NCBI GenBank assembly: GCA_015680685.1
Contig: MNCI01013865.1
Span: 890,726 to 954,725, forward strand
Reading direction: 5' to 3'
Length of the DNA stretch: 64,000 bases
Origin: Gnetum montanum
Lineage: Eukaryota; Streptophyta; Gnetopsida; Gnetales; Gnetaceae
Below, in pieces: positions 11,541-23,985 of this stretch. The notes under the pieces are model-generated. The model made no database searches and was not told the DNA's origin. It worked only from the letters and a program-made list of their open reading frames with translations. How positions within the stretch are numbered: the stretch's first letter is position 1; each line of letters starts with the position of its first letter. A program made the translations under genes and the position numbers.

Positions 11541-13540
11541 AACACTACCTCTATGAATGGACAACCCTACTCCTTATTTTGGATCTCCTCCTTCCAACTT
11601 AGTCGTGGGGGAGAGGGCCACCAATGCTAATCATTCTAAGAACTTAGTTCCCTTTGGCCTTTTTTTTTTACACATTTTTTCATATTTACTTATTTTTTTT
11701 TACATCATCGTTAATATTTTTACTATTTCTTTGTTTGATTATTCTCACTCATCACCAAATAAGTGCTCATGATGGTGGGTTGTATTATAATAGTGTTGAT
11801 TGCTAATGTTTGGTTTTTACCTTTGACTCTCAATGTTGATACTAAGATATGGTTTCTTTTGATAAAACAAGCAATAAGTCCACAACATCCATTTACCCAT
11901 GCAACTCTATGGTCTCCCTTGTTTTGGAAATGTATTGTCCCTTTTTCTAAGTAAACTTATTAAGTAAATTGGTGGCTTGTTACTCTTCAACCCAAGGAAA
12001 GATTCAAATGGATTGAAAAGGGTATGACTTCAAGGGATTCGATATATTTGTGCTAGCTATTCTCTTGGGTACTTATATGTTTTTCATTGGTTCTCCACCA
12101 TTTTGCTATTGATCAAATATCAGGAAGTTGACTAAACCAAATAAGTCTTTGCATGGTGTGGTTCTCACACATAAAAAAAAACTAGTGGGAATTCAAAGCA
12201 CACCCCTTAGACATAATAAAGAAACATGGGCTACAAGCACTGGTTATACCACTAGAAAGATATGTTACCCATGCCTGAAGATTCCCTCTAACTAAGGCCC
12301 TCTCTCGCTTCCTGCTTCTCTCTCTTTCTCTTGTTGGAATGGTGGTGACTCTGTGAATGCATTCTTGTTGCTTCAAGAGGATGGGTTGGTCGAGTGTGTT
12401 GATACAAGGTCACTAGACATAGTTAGTTTTAATCTGGATTTGGAATGAATTTTATTAAGTCACATTAACCACATATTACATAAGGGACTGTACACAACCT
12501 TAATTTTCGGGTTCCATTCCATTCTCTCCTCTCCTTCCATATTGCTTTCCATATTCCACCTCATTGTCAATTTTATGGTTAGTCTATATCTTGGTTGATG
12601 CATTGTTATTCTTTCATAAACTCTTGTGGGTAAGTTGTTAACCATTCTTTCCATATGTCATTTCTAGAGCCTACAAACTCTTTGGTTTGTGGGTTTGTTA
12701 GGGCATAACGGGCATGAGCCTGCTTTGGGGAGGATCCACTAGCATTCCTTTTTAGTGCAATTGTTAAGTTCTTTCCCTTAAAACATTTCCTACAATCAAC
12801 TATTTCTTGTTTCACCCATCACTGACATCCATTTTTATTTTTTTTTATTAGCTTCATTGTTGTTCTTTAAAGTTTGTTTTTGTTTGATCAACTATTTTCC
12901 TCATCTTTCTTGTTCTTTAAAGTTTCCACCCTACTGCTACCGGAGGTTCTCTATTCATCATGGGGGTCCTATCACAAATTTTTTCATTCTATTACTTATT
13001 TCAACCCTACACCTTGGGTAGTTATTAGTTACAAACCTCTAACCCAGTATCTACCATATCCATAGCCTAGCCAATGCAATTTATGTTCAGGCAAGGTGTC
13101 AATTGCATTATGTCGTACCTATCCTTGCTAATTGTGATTGTGTTATGTGTGCAAATGGTGATTACATGAACAATGAATTAAGATAGGAGAGAGCACTCAT
13201 GATGGACTGGAGCTAAAGTAGTTATGCAAGGAACATGCACCATATGACCAAGGATGAATAACGGTGTGCACAGTTTTAACATCGACTGTAACGCATCTCA
13301 TTTTCTTTCCTCTCTCTTTATTTTCAAGCTATAGAATGAGGGTTTGGATGTCATCTATGTATAGTGTTCGCCACAATGGGTGTGAACACCAATGTTGTAA
13401 TATGTTTGTCAATTTGCTCACCAAGCACTATGAGTTTATCATCCCATGTCACCATCAGTTGTCATTCAGTTAATAATCCCAGACCTTCCCAATATTTTGT
13501 AAGGAACTCGAGGATGAGTTTTCATTCAATTGTAGGGGTA
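11541..13540 (+). other. AthB 3' noncoding region
   Basis: About 2 kb with no supported gene. Athila elements can have an env-like ORF here, but I see no signal peptide plus transmembrane protein conserved between copies. Purine tracts of the TCATGGGGG type lie at 11601-11617, 12955-12968 and next to the LTR (13529-13540, reading TGTAGGGGTA). The region is collinear with the same region of AthA and AthE. Confidence 0.65.
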
Positions 13541-14447
13541 TGATGAGCTGCGATATTGAGACCACAATATCGGGACCACGATATCAGATCCGTGATATTG
13601 GATCTGCGATATTGGAGCTTGCCAAGCGATATCGGACACCTGATATNATCTGCGATATTGGAGCTTGCCAAGCGATATCGGACACCTGATATTAGATCCT
13701 ATCTCATCACCTATAAATAAAAGGTAGGTGCACTTGGTTTTGGCATTAGTTCATAGTCCCTTATCCAAACTCTTGTAGTTTTCTCTTTCTAGAGTTAGAA
13801 TTATTTCTGAGTGCCCGTAGTAGGAGTCATAATGTAAACGGATCTTTATTTCAGCATTGTGTACCTGAGCACACCTTGTGTTTGGAAATAAAGATGAACT
13901 TTGTGATAAACTTTGTAGCATTCAAAATAGCGCATTTACTACATTTAATGTTATTTACAATTCTTCAACCCTTTTCATTAGTTAATTGATGTTGCTTTTA
14001 CTAATTCGTTAATTTTCAACAAGTAAGCACACTTAGTATGACCACTTCGAGCATATGTGAAACACTTGGTAACCCAGTAACGACTAGCATTTGGTAATCC
14101 CAATAGTGTTACACTAGTTCAAGATGTGTACAGAGAGTGGGAATGGATGCTGGTGTTAGGACTAGTTAGAGCATAGTTGTTTAGTTAAATCAAATTAGTT
14201 ATTAAATTATTTCATTTCTCCATCTTTAGCACCAAGAACATAAAACATAAAAACCATAAAAATCACATAACTCAAGTTTACTTAACCATATAATTGTGCC
14301 ATACAAGTAAGCTTGGGAAGATAACGATCGCTAACCCATCCTTGTTTTGTGAAGGTGCATAAGCACTTAATCCTTGGAATTTGACCAAATCATGCGTGAA
14401 TGCTCATATTTGTATGGTTGGGCATAGGGGTACCTCACCACTCATTA
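13541..14447 (+). repeat. AthB 3' LTR with internal tandem duplication
   Basis: Begins TGATGAGC and ends CTCATTA (one change from CTCATCA). Its U3 start is longer than in AthA because a unit of about 48 bp, containing GCGATATTGGAGCTTGCCAA, is present in tandem (about 13604-13694). The N at 13647 falls at the repeat junction. TATAAATA lies at 13712-13719 and AATAAA at 13887-13892. Confidence 0.9.
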
Positions 14448-15474
14448 CTTGATTTTGGGATTCCATTCCATTCTCTTTTCTCTTTCCATATTTCTTCCCA
14501 TATTCTACCTCATTGCTGATTTTATGATTAGTCTATATCTTGGTCGATGCATTGTTATTCTTTGGTAAATTCTTGTGAGTGAATTCTTAATTATTGTCTC
14601 CATATGTCATTCCTAGAGCCTACAGACTCTTTGGTTTGTGGGTTTGTCAGGGCATAAAGGACATGAGCCTGCTTTGGGGAGGACCCACTGGCATTCTTTT
14701 TTGGTGCAATTGTTAAGTTTTTTTCCTTAAAAATTTCTTGCAATCCACTATTTCTCATTTCACCCCATCTATGACATCCATTTTTCTCTACCCTTCTATG
14801 CATTTTTATTGGCTTCACCATTGTTATTCCTCTTATCTTCCTTTTTCTTTCGTTTTCCATCCTATTGCTACCGGAGGTTCGCTCTTAGTCGTGGGGGCCC
14901 CTATCACAAATTTTTCCATTCCATTACTTATATTACTCCTACACCTTTGATAGTTATCAATTACAAACCTCTAACCCAGTATCTGCCATACCCACAACCT
15001 AGCCAATGTGCTTCATATCAAGGCAAGGTATCAATTACATTATATCTTATCTATCCTTACTATTTTGTAACTATGTTGTGTGTGGAGATGGCAATCACAT
15101 GAACAATGGACTAGGATAGGAGGGAGCACTCAACATGGATTGGAGCAAGAGCATTTACATGAGGAATAAGCTTCGTCATGTGGCCATGGATGAACAACAA
15201 TGTGCACATTTTTGACATCAGTAGCAATGCGCCTCATTTTCTTTTCTCTCTCTCTCTTCAAGCTATCAAATGAGGGTCTAGATGTCATCTATGTACAATG
15301 TTCACCACAATGGTTATGAATACCAGTGTTGTAATATGTTTGTCAATCCATTCACCAGGCACTTTGAGTCTGTCATTCCATGTCACCATCAATTGTCATT
15401 CAGTCAATAATCCCATACCTTCCCAATATCTTGTAAGGAACTTGAGGATGAGTTTTCATTCAGTCATGGGGGTA
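14448..15474 (+). other. AthC 3' noncoding fragment
   Basis: A second copy of the Athila 3' noncoding region, collinear with about 12500-13540 of AthB. It holds the GAGCCTGCTTTGGGGAGGACC landmark (14666-14686) and two G-rich tracts (14887-14900; 15461-15474). It begins directly at the end of the AthB 3' LTR. Either AthB inserted here, or an unequal exchange joined two 3' ends. Confidence 0.75.
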
Positions 15475-16341
15475 TGATGATCCCTGATATTGGATCCTTG
15501 ATATCAAATCCCTGATATCAGACCCTCAATATCGGATACGTGATATCAAAGGTGCCGAAGCCATATTGGACATGCAATGTCGAAACCTATCTCATTGGCT
15601 ATAAATAAGAGACAAGGGCACTTGGTTTAAGCATTAGTTTTTTAGTCAGTAGTCAAATTCTTGTAGTTTTTCCATTCTAGAGTTAGAATTATTTTTGAGT
15701 GCCCACAATAGGAGTCATAAAGTGAATGGATCTTTATTCAAGCATTGTGTACCTGAGCACACCTTATGTCCGAAAATAAATATGAATTTTATGATAAACC
15801 TTGCAACATTTAGAATAGCTTAATTATTGCATTTTATGTTATTTACAATTAGTTGATGTTTTCAATAGTTAATTAACATTATTTATGTTCAATTATTAAT
15901 TGTCAATTACAAATGAATTAGCACACTCAATATGACCACTTCAAGCATACGTGGAACACTTAGTAACCTAGTAAAAATGAGTGTTTGGTAATCCTAGTAG
16001 TGTTACACTAGCTCAGGATGTGTCCAGAGAGTGGGATCGAATGCTGGTGTTAGAATTTGATTCATATTAAAGTTACAAAAACCTATTAGTTAATTAAATC
16101 TTTTCATTACACACACTTAGGAGACTAAGATAGAAAGTATAAAAAAACATAAAAATCATATACCTCAAGTTTACTTAACCATACAATTGTGCCTTACAAG
16201 TAAGCTTGGGAAGACAAAGATTGCATAAATCATCCTTGTTCTGTGTAAGTGCATAAGCACTTAATCCTTGGAGTTCGATCGAATCACGTGTGAACACTCA
16301 TATTCATATGGTTGGGCGTAGGGGTACTTTGCCACTCATCA
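15475..16341 (+). repeat. AthC 3' LTR
   Basis: Starts TGATGATCC and ends CTCATCA, with GATATC-like words in its first 80 bases and TATAAATA at 15600-15607. It is preceded by a purine tract, so it is a 3' LTR. No primer site follows it, so it is not also a normal 5' LTR of the downstream element. Confidence 0.88.
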
Positions 16342-16605
16342 CACCATATGGGAATGTGGGGTGTTGGGCTTTGATGTGTGAATAGAGCACAAGAGTCCCA
16401 CCAGCTCAATCACCACCATGATGAATTTGAGAAAGGCCTTACACAACACAATCATAACCATTAAAACCTTACATGACGATAACTAAAACATAACCATCAC
16501 TAAAAAATTAAATTGAAACTATAGCCATAATACCAATGTTACCACATTAAACTAGACAATAAAGTATACCACTTACAACCTTTAAAACCCAAAACAAGAA
16601 TCACT

Positions 16606-18420
16606 TATGCTCATGCTAATCCTTATCATCCAGACTTCACTTTCATCTTTCATAAGGATAATCAAATGAGGTGGAGGAACATGCAAGGCAACATAGTCCT
16701 ACCTCTAGAATTTGTAGCACATAACTTGCTCCAAACTACCTTAAGAAGAATGCATTTAGACTAGATCCAAGAAGGGTATCATGTGACTCAGCACATGACA
16801 AGACCTTATGAATCCACAAAGGAGCAAATCAAAAGAGATGTTGTCATGGAGATCAAACATGTACCCAACAAAGGGAATTAGGTCAACACTTTTGTTATCT
16901 TGAAAGAACTTGATGTTGATGCATTTATTTCAAAGAAACTCCACCAAAACCATGAGGAGCCTTGAAAAACACCTATCATCAAACTTGGGGAACCTACCAA
17001 AGTCCAACTTCATTCCACTCTAGTAGAGACACCTAAGGGGGAGGCCACTAACTTAAGGTATAAGTGGGACTCAAGGACAAGGGTTCTTGCCAAATCCTCA
17101 AAAAACCATATAAGATTCATGAAAGGAAAACAATCTAGCACCATTCTCTTGCTACCTCACGTGCCTCATCACAAGCATCAATGGACTCTAACAGAAGATG
17201 ACACAAGTGCTGAGACTATGATAGGAAACAAAAGAGGAATCATGACCATCATGATCTATATTCAAGACTCTCTAATACATAAGATAAAGAATATGAATGA
17301 AGAAGATGAAGGAATCAAAGAGAGGATCAAGAAAGGTATGAGCACAAAAGAGGTCGCCTCTACAACAAAGCATATGAACCCAACCATGATGATGAACCCC
17401 TCATGACAACCTAAAGTATGATAAACATTCAAAAAGCTATCCACATACTAACCAAGCATGTGAGGGATAGCTAAATCAAACATATATACCAAGATTTGGA
17501 GGTGGCTATAATGCTAATCCAAAACATCACCTACAAGCTTTCCACGATGTATGTGCCGTTCAAAATATCAAAAGTGGTTTGATAAACTTAAAGCTATTTC
17601 CTAGAACACTTGTGAAGAAATCAGAGAGTTGGTACAGGTTACTAGAATTTGAATTAATCAAATGCTAGAGTACCACGCTCAAGCTTTTCAACAATAAATA
17701 TCAAATCTATTCACAAGTGTCCAATTTAAGAAAATAATTCTAGGGATGGAAGTAAGGGACTCATGAGATCCTTGATGTAGCAATGGATAATACTATTCAT
17801 AGTTGCATAGATGTCCATGCAATAAATTTTCACCAATAACTTAGGCATATTATAGATGGGTTTTGAAGTAAAACCAAAGAGACTCTTGGGGTTTATGCCG
17901 AAGGTAGGTTATCAGAAATGACCACCCATCACATCTAAAGGCTAATTGACCAAGTGGCAAAAGAGGAAGATGAGATAAGAAAGAGAGAATTAGCTAAAGA
18001 GTATAACAGAAATTCATCAATTTAAAAGAGAGATGTGCAAATATGTTGCAAGCCAAAGGATGAAACCTTGGAAGATGTTATCTAGAAAAAGGCTTTACCT
18101 ATTCAAAATTTAGTCAATAATATAGCAACTAAGGTAGAGAAAGTTTGGGATTCATTGCATCAAAAATTTGCTACAGCCCTAAAGATTGTGAAAGAAAAAA
18201 CTAAACAATCACTTAAAAGGGATAAGGATAGGAAGAAGAAAAGAGATTATGGATGAGAAAGTCATAAGCATAAAGGAAAATTTGCTACCATTGAAGGATA
18301 CATTGACTCCCATTCAGAGGAAGAGGAAGGATGCAATGTGTGCCAATATGAACATCCTAAGGAATATTGTCCTATTATGGTCCACTTATGAGAATTTGGA
18401 GTATACCACTCAATCTAAGC
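16606..18420 (+). pseudogene. AthD gag (decayed, diverged)
   Basis: Reads HPDFTFIFHKDNQMRWRNMQ (about 16626-16685), clearly related to PDFTFILYQDEQLRWRD of AthA. It continues to a capsid segment (about 17490-17780; LKLFNNKYQIYSQVSN near 17685), a charged helical part and the knuckle CNVCQYEHPKEYC (about 18335-18372). The long N-terminal middle part differs from AthA and lacks its Ser/Arg-rich block. Numerous TAG, TGA and TAA codons break the frame. Divergence and the nesting order both mark it as older than AthE. Confidence 0.7.
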
Positions 18421-18560
18421 TTTGTTAAGAAGTAGATACCCAGAAGACTATCTTATCCTCAAGGTAATATCATGCAACCCTTCCAACCAACATATTACCG
18501 AAGCAGAGCCTACCCTTAACCATAGAAGCAATATCAGTATTAGTGGCAACAACTATAGAC

Positions 18561-18565
18561 ACGGG
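18561..18565 (+). repeat. AthE target site duplication, left copy
   Basis: ACGGG immediately before the AthE LTR start. The identical five bases follow the AthE 3' LTR at 61640-61644. The sequence on either side joins into a continuous AthD gag reading. Confidence 0.92.
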
Positions 18566-19186
18566 TGATGAGCCGCAATATCACGTCCGCCCTTACGATA
18601 TCACGTACATGATATTGCAGCCTACCATTACATCTATAAATAAGAGGTAGCTTTCCCTTGTTTCCCCATCTAGATCTAGACCCTTAGCCAAACTATAGTA
18701 GTTTTACCATTCCAAAGTTAGAATAATTTCCATGTGCCTGCAGTAGGAGTCTCAAAGTGAACAGATCTTTATTCGAGCAAATTGTACCTGAGCACACTTT
18801 TGTGTACGGCAATAAAGATGAACTTTCTAATAAACCTTATAGCATGTGGACTAAGCTAAATAGGATTTAGTTACCATTAAATGTTTAAATGCTTTCTTAG
18901 ATAATTAATCTCTCTCAACCCTTGACTCTCCTAGTTAAGTGCATTCAATATGACTGCTTCAAGCATGTGTGTACCGCTTGGTAACCTAGTAACGAATAGC
19001 GTTTGGTAATCCCAGTAGCATTGCATTGGTTCAAGTTGTGTGCGGCAAGTGGGAACAGATACTGGTGCTAAGATAATTAGAACTTAGTTAATGAAAGTTA
19101 GTCATTTAGTCTCTTCACCTTTCCCTTATTAGCATAGGCATTAAAAAGATAAAAGATATAAAAATCATACACCTCAGGCTTACTTT
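18566..19186 (+). repeat. AthE 5' LTR, first part (before TatA)
   Basis: Matches 60854 onward. It carries TATAAATA at 18635-18642. It stops at TTACTT and resumes at 55252; TACTT at 19182-19186 is the left copy of the TatA target duplication. Confidence 0.92.
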
Positions 19187-20781
19187 GTAGCAACCGAAAA
19201 TGTCGGTGATTGGAAAACACCGAGGCATCGGTAGGCATGATAGTTTCGACCTCGTATCAACGAGAGGGCAGTGCTAGGTGTGAGTGGATATGGGGCACCC
19301 TGAACAATCTGGTTGATCAGACAGGGACTTAGTCAGAATCTATATAACCTTTTGTAACGTGTACTTTGAAAATAGGAACAAACACGCAAAATAATGCTTA
19401 AATGTAAATAAGGTAGAAAAAAATGTAAAAATATAGTAATAAGCAGGAAAAAAGTGAAATGCAGTTAGAAAAATGCACCACTCCAAAGCTACAAACTTGC
19501 TCTGTCAAGATGGATACGGTCAGTTGCACAGCGTTAAGGAGTGCAGAGATCCCAAGAGTAACCAAGGCATGCAAAGCAAAATGGTGATGTGCTTGGGTGT
19601 GAACTCGAGAGCTGACACTGTGAAAATTCTACCAAGGTGGTAGAAAGGGGACAGAACAAGATGTTAGCTAAAAATGATAACTGTTTGCAGTGTCAAATAG
19701 AAAGCTTACAATGCTCAATGCGCAATGCTCAATGTTACAATGCCTTTTCTTTTAGAACATCTGGGGCCAACCTTTCTAGCATTGCTCGTTGAGGTATTTA
19801 TAGGGCTTAAAGGGCACGCAAAAGGAGTGATTTGGATGCCACGTGCCTTGGGCCCACATTGACTTACTTGTGTTGCACATGCCATGACCATTAGATCTGC
19901 ATAACTGTTGTAATGCGAGTTTGCCATAATGCAACTGCAAGCCTACCACATCGTAATTGCATCGTCAGCGTCTAGAGACGTGTGTCAACAGTCCAATTAG
20001 GTGAAGTGCATTGATTTCACACAATCACCCGCATGCTTTGCTATGCTTCATAGTGTAGCATGCTCGATGTGGCGTAGCATCTTGTCGTGCCTTCTACTAC
20101 ATGTGTGTTGCATGCTTGCTACACTATGCTATGCTATGTAGCGTAGCATAGCGTACCGACTGGCCTTAGTCGCAAAAAATTTGCCAATCTGCAAACTTTG
20201 CTTCTTGCATTGCGAAACTTGTGAACTTGCTAATCTTGCCCTTCGAGTTTCCTTCTGTCACTTCCGCAGAATTGCCACGCCTCGCTAAGCCATGTAGCTC
20301 AGCGTAGCGTAGCAGCAGACATGGTCCACCACTTTCTAATGGAAGGAGACATTGTTGAAGAACTTAGAGTTGGGTGAGGGCACCAACTATGTATTTTTTA
20401 CTATGCTATGCTACGCTGCGTAGCACATCATAGCGTAGCACTAAGTTCTGCAATCATTTTCTGAAGCTTGCTATGCTACATAGCGAGGCGTAGCATAGCG
20501 TAGCAGACTTTGTGAGTTAGAAAACTTGTTAAACTATTTCATGCATCCTAAGCACTACTATCAACCCTACGCATTACTTCTAAACAAGTTGTTGGCTAGG
20601 CACACTACTTGGGTGGATAGGCAGGATGATCCATGGAGCCTGTTTTTACCTAAAGTAGAAAATTTGCCGAACTAGCCGGCCTGAGTTCAGAGTGTTCTCC
20701 TCCTGAAGAACTATCGTAGCGCTACACGAATTGCAAGGCCTGGTGAAGCGAGAATGACTTTGAAATTTTTGGGATGTTTCA
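19187..20781 (-). repeat. TatA 3' LTR
   Basis: 1595 bp, TG...CA. On the - strand a CTATAAATA box (19795-19803) is the likely promoter in U3. From about 20040 to 20510 it is filled with words such as GCTATGCTACG and GTAGCGTAGC, which pair with each other. Its right-hand 900 bp match 54352-55246. The left-hand 650 bp have no counterpart at the other end of the element. Confidence 0.88.
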
Positions 20782-20794
20782 CTAGCCCCTCTTT
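20782..20794 (-). other. TatA polypurine tract
   Basis: Reads AAAGAGGGGCTAG on the - strand, directly next to the 3' LTR. TatB has the near-identical tract at 35879-35891. It is the expected primer for plus-strand synthesis and fixes the element's orientation as minus. Confidence 0.85.
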
Positions 20795-22082
20795 GTCGAC
20801 ATCTGGAGAATGTGCTCGATACACGTTGACAAAGAATAAGAAACACCACAGAAGGAAAAATGTTGAGGTTGTCGCTTGGTGAGTGTTGAGACATCGCTTG
20901 GCTGCACTTGAGAGTGTTGCATTGAAGTGAAAAGGTGAAGTAGGGAGGAAGGAGGCACAGAAGAAGGAAAAAGATGAGGTTTAGCTGACTCCCTCATCGG
21001 AGTCCTCATGAGGGAGTCGTATGCGTTTTCATCTTTGCTTCCGCTGACCTTCGACCTCCCGTAGGATAGGTGTCTTTCCCAGGATGAGTTGCATTACATC
21101 CATGTAGGGTTTTGACCTGCCTACAGATGCTTTCCATGCAATGAGCTATGTTATGTGCATCATGGAATTTGCACAGATGTCTCCCACGCAGCAAGTTGCA
21201 TTATGCACGTCATGGGAGTTGCACTCTGGAGTAGTCAAGCAAGTCAAGGCACTCACTTCGTGACACCATAGCATTTGCTGTTGTGGTAAGATGTGCCCTC
21301 AGGGGTAAAGGTCTTGCTTACTACTGGCATTTTCAAAGCTATTGGACATTGTTGCTGGTGTACGATGTCCAAGGTAGGAAGGCCAGCAGCAGCCTTGGCC
21401 ACATCGGCATGGAAGGACTAGCCTAGGAAGCGCCGCTGTGAGTGCAGATGTACTAGAATCCCTGCCAAGGGTGTTCATTCTCAATTTGGCTATGGGATCA
21501 GATACCACATAGCCGAATGCCATTGGCAAGGCTGGAGGATAATAATATTGTGGCTGGTCCATAATACTGTCAGAACTTCAGCTGCAGGCACTGGCCGAGG
21601 AACTACCGTCAAGGCAAGGGGCTGTGGCGACGGTAGGTCCAGAGGACCAATGTAATGTTGTATGACATCTCAAGAGGATCAGCACAATGCCAAGGCTAGC
21701 AGCATCATGCATGTTCCTAAGTGTGTCCCAATTGCATCGTGGACCACGTTCCAGAACTGCAATGCCCCACCTGTGCGTCAGCACTGCGCATGCTCGTTTG
21801 ATGTGTACTTGGCGTAGATGCATGTTGGGGAATGTGACGCGAACCCAGTTTAAGGTCTTGGTAGACCATGTGCTAGTTTAAGGTCCCAGCGAATCACTAT
21901 GCTGGTTCCCAATAGACCGTACATGCCAGTTTAACGTTGTAGCGAACATTGCTTGTTGTTGTTGCCAATTTAACATCATAGCAGACGGTGCTCAATGCCG
22001 CTAGTTTAAAGTCATTACAGACGTTGCTCAATGCTGCTAACAGTTTATCATTGTACCGAATGGTGGTGGCTACCATTGTGCT
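20795..22082 (-). other. TatA 3' noncoding region with AGTTTAAGG motif array
   Basis: No supported gene. From about 21845 to 22070 there are about six spaced copies of a CAGTTTAAGGTCnnnnnGAC-like motif, degenerating toward the integrase end. The same motif class occurs on both sides of the antisense gene. Confidence 0.65.
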
Positions 22083-23380
22083 TCAGACATAGTATGGCTT
22101 CAGGTATGAGTGATTCACTAAGTTGGCAAACTTGTTACCATCCATGTCCGCTAGCTTAAAGGCCTCATTCCCGAAGGCTTTAGTGACCACGTAAGGACCT
22201 TCCCAGTTGGCTGAGAATTTGTTCACATGCTCATGGACGGCCTTGAGGTTGAGGTCTCCCTTCTGCACTGGTTGTCGATGCTGGTCTACACAGTGCTTCT
22301 GCTACTGCTTGCTCTGGTAGTGCTCGATGCGTTTCAACATCTGCACGTGCTCCTCCTCCATTGAGTCAAGGTTGATGGTCCACGACTCATTGTTCTGGGC
22401 TTTGCTTATGGTGTCAGAAAGGATCATCCAGAGTGATGGTACCTGCAACTCAAGAGGCAACATAGCTTCAAATCCATAAATAAGGCTATAAGGGATCTTA
22501 CTTGTTGCAGTCCTGCACGTCGTTCGGTAGGCCCATAGAACATAGAGGATTTGCACGTGCCACCGCCTCTTACCGTTGTTAAGCATCCACTTCAGCAAGT
22601 TGATGATAGACTTATTTGTAGCCTCTGCCTATCTATTCACCTATGGCTAATAGGGGGAGGAAAATGATTGCTTAGTACCTAGATGGTTGCAGAAGGTTCA
22701 GGTTTCCATACTATTGAACTATGGCCCATTGTCAGTCAGAATAGTCATTGGAAGCCCGAATCTCATTATGATGTTGTCCAGGATGAAATGGTAGATTTGC
22801 TGAGATGTTGTCTTCATTAGGGGAATGGCTTCTACCCACTTAGTGAAAATCTCAATGGTAGTGATGATGAAGCTATGCCCTGCGGAGGACTTAGGCATGA
22901 TAGGCCCTATGAGGTCTAATCCCCATCGTTGGAAGGGCTAGGTGATCTACGTTCAATGTAGGTCCATGAGTGCTACGTGTATGAGATTTGCATTTTTCTA
23001 GCACATGTCGCACGTTTTGAATTTTTATAGGTAGTTGCACTCCATGTGGGGCCAGTAGTACCCTAGGCGTCTGATTTTTGAAGCCATAGCCCTAGGCACT
23101 ATGTGTCCACTACACAGCCCCTCATGCACTTCATTAACTACCTTATGCGCCTGCTCCCAACCCACGCATGCTAGCAATATCCCATCATAGGAATGTTGGC
23201 ACAAGGCATCATTTTCCATGAGCATGTATTGCCAAGCACACTTACAAAATATGTGTCTCTGGGTAGATGTCAATCCACCTGGGGGTTCGCAGTGTTGTAG
23301 GTAGGATTTAATGTTAGCATACCACTCCTGGGCATCCGCAGCACAGAAAGAGGTCATGTGTTCCACCTAAGTGATAGGCT
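22083..23380 (-). pseudogene. TatA integrase
   Basis: Ends at the TGA at 22083-22085 (LKPYYV-stop). The C-terminal part shows NWEGPYVVTKAFGNEAFKLA (about 22150-22215); the core end shows WHVQILYVLWAYRT and MPLELQVPSL-like segments (22420-22570). The zinc-binding N-terminus reads HEGLCSGH...RRLGYYWPHME (about 23040-23140). The catalytic core around 22620-22990 is broken by stops. The layout equals that of TatB, where the core is intact enough to read the D, D and E residues. Confidence 0.8.
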
Positions 23381-23985
23381 CTACGCATTTGATAATCGAA
23401 AGTTGGCAAATTTGCCAGGGAATGTGATGGAATGTTTAACGCAAGGGTAGCTAGGGCATCTACCATGATGTTCTCATTGTGTGGCATGTGTTGCGCATCT
23501 ACGATTAAAAATTGCTTAAGCAAGGTTTTTGCTAGGTCACAGTAGGGTTGCAGGTGCATAGCCTTATAGGCGTAGACCTCGATGATTTGATTCACAACTA
23601 ATTATGAATCTCCGCGGATTGCCAGGTGTTGTATGCGTAGCGCTCAGGCAGTTAAGAGGCCTCTGAGTAATCCCTCATATTCTTCCACGTTGTTGGTATA
23701 AGGGAACGTAAAACGATAAGCGGATGGATGCATTTCCTTGGAGGGGAACATGATGACAGCGGCGACACTACCTCCTCACACAGTTGAGGCACCGTCGAAG
23801 TGTAAAGTGGCTTCAAAATGCAATGGGACGATGTTGACATTGCTAACGTATTCGTCCAAGAATTTGGGATCTATGGTTGACTGGTTGTCGATTGGTGAGG
23901 CCATGAGTTGGGTCGCTATGGCTTGAACCTTTGTCGACGATTGACTTACATAGTGTAAATCGAACTCCATGGTTATTGCCTTCCA
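23381..23985 (-). pseudogene. TatA second RNase H (archaeal-like, aRNH)
   Basis: Reads LHFDGAST (about 23785-23808), EEYEGLLRG (about 23660-23690), RGDS-LV (about 23610) and VDALATLALN (about 23440-23470). These are the four acidic positions D, E, D, D of an RNase H fold. It follows the first RNase H and precedes integrase. A second RNase H at this place is an established mark of plant Tat elements. Stops interrupt it. Confidence 0.75.

Larger units (their letters stand above)
6495..14447 (+). mobile_element. AthB: Athila-like element with pol, 5' part missing from window
   Basis: Carries gag (from mid-capsid), protease, RT, RNase H, integrase, a 2-kb noncoding tract and a 3' LTR, in standard Ty3/gypsy order. 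Its gag starts abruptly at the right edge of the AthA LTR, so its 5' portion should lie left of AthA, outside the window. It is the only Athila copy here retaining pol and is the model for a partner that mobilised AthA and AthE. All of its reading frames contain stops. Confidence 0.82.
16342..18565 (+). mobile_element. AthD, left part: Athila-like element interrupted by AthE
   Basis: A more diverged Athila copy. 16342-16605 holds no recognisable gene; it may be leader sequence, although the primer site is not visible. The gag that follows runs up to 18565 and resumes at 61645 after the AthE insertion. The last five bases (ACGGG) are repeated at 61640-61644. Confidence 0.78.

Noticed and set aside
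11557-11772. Hydrophobic 71-codon ORF after AthB integrase as an env-like gene
   Set aside because: It starts in the integrase tail, its hydrophobicity comes from T-rich DNA, and matching regions of AthA and AthE keep neither the frame nor the segments.
12606-14860. Two - strand ORFs with a common NPQTKE..VGSRNDIW end in the noncoding regions of AthB and AthC
   Set aside because: They are alike because the noncoding regions are alike; the corresponding - strand reading in AthA and AthE is broken and the direction opposes the element's genes.
16342-16605. A primer binding site and leader for AthD right after the AthC LTR
   Set aside because: No TGG-starting tRNA-like match and no similarity to the AthA or AthE leader was found, so the LTR at 15475-16341 is not taken as AthD's 5' LTR.
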